Part shown: positions 11,511 to 21,700 of the stretch, piece by piece
Numbering within the stretch: the first letter of the stretch is position 1
Layout of the letters: each line of letters starts with the position of its first letter
Origin: Lepas anatifera
Lineage: Eukaryota; Arthropoda; Thecostraca; Lepadidae
Direction of reading: 5' to 3'
DNA length: 64,000 nt
Assembly: GCA_034440635.1 (NCBI GenBank)
Contig: JAOTON010002089.1
Coordinates: 124,001 to 188,000, forward strand
The notes under the pieces: model-generated
The model's database searches: none
The model's input: the letters and a program-made list of their open reading frames with translations, nothing else
Told to the model about the DNA's origin: nothing
Translations under genes and position numbers: made by a program

Positions 11511-12041
11511 TAACAAATAGGCTGAATTGGGTGAAAATCTGCAGGTATAGGTGAAATACCGTCGGAAAACCCATCATATTTTATATTGTATCTCCTTTCT
11601 TCTCGTCATGCCCAGTCTTTGCTTAACAAAACAAACATTATGCGTGTGTTTATTTCTTTGATGATATGAACAGAGGGCAAGCGTGGTGCAGTATGCAGAG
11701 ACATGCTAATTTAGGAAAACATGGGCCTAGACAGGGGATTGAATGGAGCCATAATGAGAACACAAAACCTAAAACTCCAACATTGCGTTGTTATAAGTAT
11801 CAAACTGCTGAAAAAAACTCGCCTGTCAATCGAACTGTTTGGCTAACGTACATTGTCACCGGCTTCTCCTGCGCCAGAGCGGCACCTGCCGAGGCCGCAG
11901 GCCGAGGTTGTCCTTTTGTTGACTCAATAATTTTATAGCGGGTAGCTGCCTACATGTGCAATTTAATACAGATATATGTCACACACTTCTGTCTAAGTGG
12001 AGGTGCGATCGTTTTCCGGACCGACGGTCAAAATTGTGAAG
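11511..12041. other. Intergenic spacer between satellite and LINE
   Basis: No gene is recognised. A 90-codon open frame (11666-11938) lacks any known motif or splice context. Confidence 0.45.
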
Positions 12042-14282
12042 AAGTATTTTGGTTTCTCCCGCGCTAACTAGACCACACCAGGCTCGTGCTTCAACCCCTG
12101 TGGGGGACAAGAACACTCCCAGAGTTCTCGTCCTCACTCTTGAGGAGGGTGACAAGGTTAACCCCTTCCAGGTCGCTCAGGCCCTGGCAAAGTTTGGAAC
12201 TGCAACCCACGTCTATCGGCACTCAGGCACAAAATTGGAAGTGACCATGTCATCGGAGGCAGAAACACGTGACCTATTGTCTGCTAAAAACCTTTCCTAT
12301 TTAGGTGAGGGAAAGGCAGTGATCTGTGTACCAGTCTCTGTCGCTCTTCATCCGACAAAGAACAGCGCTGTGGGCGTTGTTACTTGTCGGGAACTGACAG
12401 ACTCCACAGAGGAGGATGTTCTGATCGGTCTGGAGGAGCAGGGTGTAACGAAAGTACGAAGAATGAGCAGGAGATTGAATGGCAAACTCGTGCCAACGAA
12501 TACTTTCGTTCTTACTTTCGAAAGCAAGGAACTCCCCAGAGATATTCGGGTTGGTTGGCTCTCCGTGCGTGTTCGTAAGTACGTGCCGGACCCCACACGG
12601 TGTTACCGTTGCCAGAGGTACGGTCACGTAGCTAAGTCGTGTAAAGGGCAGGAACACTGTGGGAAGTGTTCGTCTGTGGGGCATGGGTCAGCTGCTTGCG
12701 AGGCTGATGTCACGAAGTGTGCGGTTTGTAGTGGGGACCATGAGGCGTGGTCACGTACATGCCCCAAGTTTCTCTCTGAGAGAGAAAAGCTTAAGACCAA
12801 GGTCCTGGGGACGACCCCCAAAGAAACCTCCACAGCACGAGACAACGTTGGCAACACACCCAGCTCACTGGAACCGACTATAGAACAGACGACGGCTCCT
12901 CGCTCGACTTCTTTTCGGGATGCTCTGGTGGGAAAGACGCAGCGTGTCAACCCACCTGCCACCATGGATTCATCCATGCGAGACATCATGCATCTCTCCG
13001 TGCGTGAATTTATGAATCTGCTTGGCGGTCAGGTGCTACAGCCTGACAACCAACTTGATGTCACGAACGTTGAAGGCCAACCTGACCAGCCACATAGGGT
13101 CACAGCTGAGAAGAGTGTCCAGACAGACCCAACGGATGACTCGGTCGTGTCGGCATTAGCGCCGCAGACCAACGGTGGCAGCAGAGACACCGCTGAGAAA
13201 GGGGTGCAGACTGGTACTCACAATAGGCAGCATTCAGTAGCTCATACATAGAAAGCCGGAGAACAGTCCCAGGAACCCCCTGCAGCGAAACGCGCACGGG
13301 TCAACCGAGCAGATGCTCCCGGCCCTGTGAGTACCAAAATACCTCCTGCTGTGACACAGAGCGAAGGAGTCACTCCAAAAAAGGTAGGAAGTGCGGTACC
13401 CACCATCACAACCGTAACAAACTCAACATTACAGACGTCCACAGAATCGAAAGGCAGAACACCCTCAAACAAGATAACCAAACGGTTTGGCTCGGAGCGG
13501 TCCTCCTCCGCACCCCCAAAGGGCCGTAACGTGAGCAAGGAACAGATTGGAATCATCCTATCTCCGGGTCACGGGGATACAGGGCTAATGCCCCCGCCAT
13601 ACCCTCCGCCACCTCCGCCTCCACCAACACCACCTACGAAAACAACTAACAGGAAATGCCCCGGCACAATCGTGCGTGACGGGAAACGCAGGCTATCATC
13701 TCCAAACTTACGGTGTGAGGAAAAATCCCCCCAACACGTGACTGAGGAGAAAACAGATTTTGTTTTTCGAGACTCAAAAGGAAAGAGAATTTGGGTGCCA
13801 AGGGTACAAAAAGAGCTTCTTCATCCACGGCTGCATTCTGGTTCCACCGAGAGTATCGGAAACGTGCAACATGTGTGGCAGGATGTGCCGCGCCCATCTC
13901 CAGGTAGTGATGGAAGGCACCCCGGTCAGAGAGTTCGAGAGGCGTACATGGACAGGGGACACAACATTCGTGCGTCGCTCTCCGCCCAAAGGTCTGGGAT
14001 ACCCGGAACGAATGGCAAGACCACCAGCAGAGTGGGACACACGTACAGCGTGGTGTGTCTCAGAAATGTTTGACGGCAGGAGTTGGGAGACGTAGTCTGT
14101 ACTTGGTTGATAGGTTTGCTATATTGGGAGCTGTTTTCCAATCCACCTAGTGTGCTGTGCCGAACACAACTTAAATCGCTAGCCCTACTTTTTTGTGCAT
14201 TATAAACAAGGATGGGCGCGAAATGACCATGTAGTCGAAGCGCCCTAAAACCCCAAACAACAAAAAAAAGTATTTTGGTTTC
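12042..14282 (+). mobile_element. Non-LTR retrotransposon, ORF1 only, with 15-bp target duplications
   Basis: The 2.2-kb body (12057-14267) is bounded by the direct repeat AAGTATTTTGGTTTC at 12042-12056 and 14268-14282. It ends in an A-rich tail (AAACAACAAAAAAA). It encodes a Gag-like ORF1 with three zinc knuckles, but no endonuclease or reverse transcriptase follows; only about 170 bp separate the ORF1 end from the tail. It is therefore non-autonomous, either from an internal deletion before insertion or because the family is ORF1-only. The 5' boundary falls inside the open frame, so the copy is probably also 5'-truncated. Confidence 0.88.
12057..14095 (+). pseudogene. LINE ORF1 (Gag-like, CCHC zinc knuckles), interrupted
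   Basis: The frame shows an RRM-like N-terminal half and three consecutive zinc knuckles near residues 184-240 (CYRCQRYGHVAKSC, then CX2C...C clusters ending CAVCSGDHEAW). This is the usual nucleic-acid-binding ORF1 of Jockey/I/R1-type LINEs. A TAG at 13249-13251 interrupts it, and the same frame continues from 13252 to 14073 with a polyproline run (about 13590-13630). Near 13790 the likely frame shifts to +2, where a further Cys-rich segment (CNMCGRMCRAH) runs to the stop at 14095. No ATG precedes the conserved region, consistent with 5' truncation. Confidence 0.8.
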
Positions 14283-14491
14283 GACGAAGATTGGTTAATT
14301 GATGTCCTCAAGTTGGGAAGAGATCGATGCCTCGGCCTATGAAGTTGATTGGGGGTGGGGGTAGGTGGGCGGCGTTGTGAGAGCCTTCTCGTTCCCTCGT
14401 ATATGTTCGAAACTCATGATGTTGTGTCGAAAAGGCATAGTTTGCGTGACTCGTATTTACTGAAATAGAGGCGTTAGCTATCGTCTTTGCG

Positions 14492-14668
14492 GGTGCGGTG
14501 TTTCAGTGGTTTACACGCTTGCTTTCCACGCCGCTTACCCGGGTTAAAGGCCCAGCGGATTCCCTGAACAAGGAGCAGTCCGACTCCCGAGAAACCCCTC
14601 CAACAGGGGAAGAGCTGGCGACGCCATATAACCGCGGCAGTTGGTGCGTCGATAAGCCGCCGAAATGT
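14492..14668 (+). mobile_element. tRNA-derived SINE, copy 1
   Basis: The head GGTGCGGTGTTTCAGTGGTT resembles a pol III A box, and CCCGGGTTAAAGGCCC resembles a degenerate B box 35-40 nt downstream. The spacing and the TTTCCACG arm suggest a tRNA-Gly-like origin. The body (GAAACCCCTCCAACAGG ... GCGACGCCATAT ... TGCGTCGATAAGCCGC) is shared with 15938-16110, which defines a family. Confidence 0.7.
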
Positions 14669-15514
14669 TAATGTACTTAACGAGATGGACGCGAACCGCG
14701 AGATGTCAGCGGCTTGGTCTCACGGAAGTGCGGATAATGAAATGTAATGTCGCATTGAGGTGTTCACTTTGCAATAATCAGTGCTTACCTTCCTTTGTTA
14801 AGCATAAATTCCCGAATCGCCTGAAATTGGACAAAGAAAATGAATGATGAGAAACCCGTAGCCATTTTTGGATTTATTCAACTAGCTTAAACCAACTATA
14901 CGCAATGGAGGCATGTTACTTGAACGGAACGTTAGTGTCGTGAGAACGAGAAGATCGGTTGTGTCTCATGGCGGATTATTTTGCACCTTGCTATGATTGT
15001 GGTTCATAACCAAATTGCTTTGATTTAAACTTAAGTCACATGTTTTCTTCTCGAGGTTACCATTTCTGCGTCAAAACGTCATACCAATATACATGTTTCT
15101 CTTTCATATGTCTTCCGACTATTGTGGCTCTCACACGGTTCGGATTCTGGCGTTGAGACCCGACGTGTTAAATGAAACACTAGATGACGCTGTGACTCCA
15201 AAAGCTCTGTATTAATGTACCCAAGCATTAGCAAAGCGGACAAAATTGGAAATGACCATAAATATTTATTATCTTAAACATCCTAAAACAATGCATATAC
15301 CCGAGATTTCAAATCGCTGAGTCTATTTGTGAAACACAGAAAACGTTGCACAAATATCCATATTTTTGTATGTTGCCTCCACATGAACATCACCATGAGA
15401 ATAATGTTTGCCTGGTATCAACAAAAGCGCAGGTAAACTGGCGGTAGACTATGGCAAATGTCAAGCCTGGTCATTTGGTGCCACCTCACTCTACTAGGAG
15501 GAGCAGTGCTTGCG
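14669..15514. other. Intergenic DNA and 3' UTR of the chaoptin-like gene
   Basis: No gene is recognised in this AT-rich stretch. A minus-strand AATAAA at 15270-15265 lies about 245 bp past the chaoptin-like stop codon and is a good polyadenylation-signal candidate. Confidence 0.5.
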
Positions 15515-15773
15515 TCAGAGGGCTGGTACGGAATAGATGGCGCTGGTGGCGAGCACCAGCAGCGCAGCAGAAGTGACGACGAGCGCGCTGCGGGAGAAGC
15601 GGCCGGCACCAGCCTTACACTGCAGGTCGGTGCTGAGAGCTGTCATCAGGGACTGGTCGGAGTCGCAGCGCGCCCGCCTCAGCTGCGCCACTGTGCGGCG
15701 GCACCGCGGCTCCGCTGAGGTCGCGTCGGCGCAGAAGTGGTGCCGCCACACGCTCAGCCACCGCTCCACCCAC
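15515..15773 (-). CDS. chp: Chaoptin-like exon 6: LRR C-cap and GPI-type tail
   Basis: The exon encodes WVERWLSVWRHHFCAD, further C-cap cysteines, then the hydrophobic tail ending SAIYSVPAL and TGA (15517-15515). The acceptor CCGCAG|GTGGGTGG and about 22 nt of exon are present in three tandem copies (15752-15885). Confidence 0.8.
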
Positions 15774-18700
15774 CTGCGGCCGCCCGTGCTCAGTAAGGCT
15801 CAGCCACCGCTCCACCCACCTGCGGCCGCCCGTGGTCGTAAGGCTCAGCCACCGCTCCACCCACCTGCGAGCACTTGGGGTCAGTAGCAGCCACTCAACA
15901 CCCTCGCTCTCAGAACATGGCACAACCAGGAGGAGGAGTGCGATGGTTTAGTGGTAAGCGTTTCCGTTTTCCATGCGGCTGATGGGGACTCAAGGCCTGG
16001 TCGATACCCTGAGCCAGCAGTAATTTGACCCCAGAAACCCTTCTAGCAGGCAGTGTTGGCGATGCCATATGTTCTTGGCGATTGCTGCGTCGATACGCCC
16101 CAAACATTACTCTAAACCATGTGGCGACGCTGGCCGCTGCGGAGGTGCTCACCCGACTCCGGAGTCGGAGCAGTCGCAGCGCCAGCCGTCTCCGCTCAGC
16201 TGCAGCTGGCTGAGGTAGACGGAGCCCGGCTCGCCCGGGTAGGAGGTGGTGTAGGGCCGGCCCGCCTGGATCGCCCCCTGCAGCTGCAGCGCCACGTACC
16301 GCACGGGCGCGGCCAGCGCGCCGAACAGCGCCTCCGGCAGTCGGAACTCGGCCGGCACGCCGTGCACGGAGAGGTGCAGGTGGTGGCACCGGAACGTCTG
16401 CCGGCCAGACCGCACGAACGCTCAGCGTGGTGCCTCGGGTGCTGAGCGCAGTCAGAAGGCCTGCTGATCGAGGGAACCATGGCTTAATATCCACTGTTCG
16501 ATTTTCATGGTTTTATCTACTGCATTCAGAACAATTACGAAGATTGTTCGAAATACGTGCCAGCATAGCCCAATGCATCCCTCGATAATGATTCAATATA
16601 CCATCTTTGTACCTACAGGGATGCACTCCACAATGATCAGCTGCACTGAGGCTTCTGAGTTGAACAACTCCTCACCAATGGGGTCGTAGAGTGTTTGTGT
16701 ATCACAACTTCAGCTGATGTGCTGTACAACTGCTTTCCAACAGCTTTAAAGTTTCAGAAGAGGTAGGGCATTACACACAAATGAGCCCCCTTTCCATCGG
16801 ATATCTGGGTTTTGCCTACGTCTCGTCTGCAGTGAGTTTAGAGGACAGCAGCCAGATGGTTAGTGTTTGACCTACCCTGACCAATGTTTCCTGGTTGGAG
16901 CGTACCTTGAGGGCGTCGGCGTCGACGGCGTCGGCGCTGGCGCCGGTCAGCGAGATGTTGCAGAGCAGCGGCGGCAGCTGGCCGTGCAGCTGTGAGCCGA
17001 GGCTGGTGTTCAGCTGCAGCTGCAGCCGGCGTAGGGAGGGTCGCACCCGCAGCAGGGCCGCCACCCCTCCGGCCGGATCCTCGGCACCCCGCGCCGTCAG
17101 CTGCAGCTCCGTCAGCGACTCCAGCGGCCGCAGCAGCGACGGCTGCCGACGCCCCACACAGTGTCAGCTTACTGCAGCTGCAGCAGGGAAGGATGCAGGC
17201 ATCCGACACTGTGATAGCTATCATCGACTGCAGTGGTGAAGGCTGAGATACGCGCTCGTGGTCGAGGGGGGACCTCATTAGTGCAATTTTATGCGAGCTC
17301 TGGATTCTGGGCGCGATATAGTCAAGCTGCTGAAAGTGCACTAAACCCCCCAACGTACACTCGGCTTAATGAGCTGGGCGGAAAAATAACGATCGGAAAA
17401 TGAGCTGGTGGCAAACGTTTCTACCGGAGAAAATGCTGGACTGATGCGTTGGTGCTAATCAGGTCTATGACGGAGCTGAAGCTGAAAAGTTTTGGCCCAA
17501 AATATTACACGAGACTCATCATCCAAGTCAGCTGTTGCTTTGCAAAGGACATCTGTCCTCTACATCGAGGCGGTCTCCCCATGGGTGCAGAGGTAGGGCT
17601 CCTCCTGTCTCCTCATGTCTCCTCATGTTTAATTACAAGACATTCTTTTGTTTGGAAAAGGTCCAGTTTGAAGTGAATGTAGGGTACTAGCATGCAGTTT
17701 CAAGAGAGAAGTACAGGCGTTTGTCGACCAACTCGGCTGCCACTTGCCTGAATCAGCTTGGTGTCCACGCCAGTGAGGTCGAGCATCTGCAGCTGCTGGA
17801 GACTCTGCAGGCTCAGCTGCGACACGTTCCTCAGCGGGTTGCGGGCCAGCGCCAGCTGTCGGAGGTCAGACAGCATGCTCCAGGCGTCGTCGTCCACCTC
17901 CTTCAGGCTGTTGCCGTCCAGCCGCAGGCTGCGCAGCTGGGTCAGGTTAGCCAGGGTGGCCGCCTCCAGTCCGGAGATCTCGTTATCGGACACGTCCACC
18001 AGCTCCAGCGTGTGCACCGCCAGCGCTGGGAAGCGGGTGAGAGAGGTGTTGACCAGACGGAGATGACGCAGCTGGTGCAGGTCGCGCAGGCCGGCCGCCG
18101 CCGACAGGTCGCCCAGCGGGTTGTGGCTGAGGTCCAGGCGGCGCAGAGCTCGCATGCTGCGGAAGGCGCCGGCCTGCACCGCCAGCAGCTGGTTGTGGGA
18201 GAGGTCGAGCCTGCGCAGGCCGTTCAGCCGGTGCAGGAGGTCGTCGCTCAGCACCGTGATCTTGTTATGGCTGAGGTCGAGGTGCCGCAGCGTGTCGCCC
18301 ACGCGACTCAGGCAGTCGCCAGGGAACAGGGTCAGGTTGTTGTGCGCCGCGCTCAGGATCTGTATGGAAGTCCTTCGCAGCAGGTTGTCAGGCAGGGTCT
18401 TCAACTGATTGTAGGACACGTCCAGAATGTGAAAGTTTACCAGATTCTGGAACAATTCCACGGGTAGTTCAGTCAGCTGGTTGTGCGAGACGTTGAACAG
18501 CTGTAGGTTGGCTGTGCTGTGGAAGGCGTCGTAGTCAATGGTTGATATGCCGTTGTGACTGAGGTCGATTAGCTGGATGTACGGCATAAAGCCGAAGACA
18601 TCTCTGCTGATGGTGGTGATGTTGTTATATGCCAGTGACACCTGCGTCAGCGAAGAGCGCATCGTCTCGAAAAATTTGCCCGCCATTCTGTTTATTTTAT

Positions 18701-21700
18701 TGTGACTAAGGTCAACAAACTCAAAGCTCGTGAAGCTTGTCCAGTACTCCTTGTTCATATCCAGTTCAACGATGCTGTTGTAGCTGCAGTCTAGTTGTAG
18801 ACTGGCCAGGGTTCCCACTTGATCAAAAGCATCCAGGTTTAGTTGGGTCAGTTGATTGTAGGCCAGAGAGATTCGGGTGGCTCTGGGAAGGCTGCTGAAA
18901 GCCCGGTCTGGTAGGGAATTGATCTGGTTGTTGTCTAGGAGAATGACCCGCACCTTCTCCAGCTGACTGAAAGCTCCCGCCGCCAGTGCAGTGATAGCGT
19001 TATCGGAGAGGTCGATGGACTCCAGTGCGTGCAGCCTGTGGAACGTGTTCTGCGCCACCATCGATATGCGGTTGAAGGCCATTCGGATGGTCTCTAAGCT
19101 GCGCGTGTGATCCTCGGCGAACGTCTCGGATGGGAGGCTGCTGATCTCATTGTGTTCCATGACTATCTCGTGGAGCTCTCTCATCGTTGTAAAAGCGTCG
19201 ACAGACAGTTGGCTGATGTGGTTGCCGGAGAATTCGAGCCTTTTGAGGCTGGTCAGATACTGAAGCGGCTCGGTAGGAAATGACGAGCTAGCGTAACCAT
19301 CAAACACCGTCAGTGTCTCCAGGTTTGGTCCGAGCTTCCGAAAACTTTCGGCAGCAAGGCTGTCGATCTGGTTGTGCGACAGGTCCAGGTGTTTGAGGAT
19401 GGGACAGCGGCTGAAGGCGTCATCAGCGATGGACTTGAGCCTGTTCTTGGTGAGGTACAGTTGGCTGACGGTGCGACCGATGCCTTGCGTCAGCTGCTGC
19501 GACAGCTCGCCTCCCTCCAGCACGCTGAGCCCGGCGCTCTCCAGCTGCACCTCCAGCCCGCTGACGTTCATGCCGCCCATCTTGTCGCCCAGCAGGTTCA
19601 GCCGCCGCAGCGACGGCAGGGTGTTGAGCAGGTCAGCAGGCGCGTCCGGCAGCGGATTGTCGTTGAGTGCCAGCGACTGCAGCTGAGACATGTCCCGGAG
19701 GGACTGCCACGGGAAGGTGGTCAGCTGGTTGTAGCCCAGGTCCAGCACCTGGAGCGAGCCGGCCAGCGGCTGCAGGGTGTCGTTCTCCAGCCGCTGCAGG
19801 CCGCAGTCGTGCATCAGCAGCTGCTGGATGGCCGGCGCGCCAACAAACGTGTCCTCCTCCACCTCCTCCAGCGGGTTAGCTTGCAGGTGCACCTGCTCCA
19901 GCTGCGAGAATCCCCGCCACGCCTCGGCACCCAGCGTGGTGAGCTGATTCTCGCTGAGGTCCAGCAGACGGAGGCTCAGCTGTGCTCCGTCGGTGTCAGC
20001 GGTGTCGTTGATATTGTTGCCGGCCAGGAGCAGGGTTCTTACCGCCGTGCCGGCCACAGCTGCGTACGGCACCGCCTCCAGCATGTTGTGGCCGAGATTG
20101 AGCTGGTCGAGCCTGGGCGCGCCGTCAAGGCAGCCGGCCGGCAACTGGGACAGCAGGTTGTACGAGAGGTCCAGCTGCTGCAGCGTGCTGAGACCGTTGA
20201 CCAGGTTGGCGGGGAGCTGACGGATGAAGTTGTTGGCCAGCAGCAGCGTCTCCAGCCGGTCCTCCATCTCCGTCAGCTCGCTCCGGTGCAGCACCGATAT
20301 CTGGTTATCTGCCGACATTGTTGGTTACTTATCTGGGTTTAGGGATGCGCCAACTGTTACGGTCCTGTAGCGCCGTATCTGTTGATATGACGCAGTGGCT
20401 AAAATGTGGTCGTGAACAAGAACGTTGCTGCGGATTTTGGAGTGGTAGAGGGGCGGCCCCAGCGATGAAAAACCTATTTCCATCTGTTGATGTGTTCGGT
20501 CTGCAAGATGGGAACTGGAACATTTTGTCGTAGTAAACACCGGTGTGGTCTCATTAAACTAGCAAAGGGAACATGTTCATTCTAAAATTAGAAATTTTCA
20601 ACGAAATCTGGGCCAGAAGTGGGGAGGGGCGCCCCTCCCCTCTTTTCGAGAGGGTGTCAGTCACCCAGGCCCGCCGATGGTGACGCTCCTGGTCGTGAAC
20701 CTTAAAAGGGTCGTCATTCTTGCGTGCAGTCTTGGTTCGAAATTGGCCGGAGTTACCCCATAAAAAGTTACCCCATTATCCCGATGGAAATACTCCCATA
20801 AATGGAGCCTGGAGGGCCGCTTACCAGCTAGCAAGGAGGTTCCAAATGAAAGCACTTAGGCCTGGTATCTGTGTTGCCCGCGGAGGAGCGCTCTACCTTG
20901 CTCCCCCCCGATGAGGGCGCATGAAATGACTATACTTGGCGGACACTCATCACCGACGCTACATATGTTACACGCATCTGTTGACAGTGTTGTATGTTCC
21001 TCTGTTGCTCAGTGTGCGGAACTGCAGACAGCGTCTATATAGTCTATATATATGCTGTTAATGCAGACATTGCTTTAGATACATAGACCCGTTTCATTTC
21101 AAGCGGCTTTTATGAGTAAATTGTACCTAATTGTTTATGAAAGAGTCGTTAGTAGTCGACGCCTAGGGCCTTGTTCCCAATAACAGAAGTGGAAAACTTG
21201 ACAGATAATCGGTTGAAGCTAATTTGATTCGATGCTTCATTGAGCCCTCGGTAGGTGATATTTCACGCACAGGCTGGTTCGTCTCAACCACTCTCGGAGT
21301 GTTTCCAGAGGTGGCTGCGACTGGCCCGGTTTTCAGTCCAGTGCCGGCAGGAAGGCTCCGCGGGCCGACACCCGGTGAGCGCTATTGATTGCGGTGCGCC
21401 GACGACCTGTCTTGGGAAGCCCCTCGTGTATTGCCACGGCTCAATTGGAGCAAGGTCGGACCCCATTCCGGCGACAGGTGGCTGCCCCGACTGGATTCTC
21501 GCGAGCTTCTGATTCTTCCCTTTTTTCTTTTGCACTTGACGCTGTGTTTTGCTACGTCTTCCCCTTTTGTTTCTGTTACTGTGATGTTTCATCACACATG
21601 TTTTGCTATTTGAAACGGGACAAAATGTACCGAAGTGTGGATGGTTCATGCTATGTTTAGAGCATTAAGTTATGAGGATGAGATGATATAGGTTGTCAAT

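Noticed and set aside
14492..14566. A functional tRNA gene
   Set aside because: The A and B boxes are degenerate, there is no foldable acceptor stem, and the body is shared with another SINE copy.
19374..20342. 322-codon plus-strand ORF
   Set aside because: It is antisense to the large LRR exon and has no independent motif.
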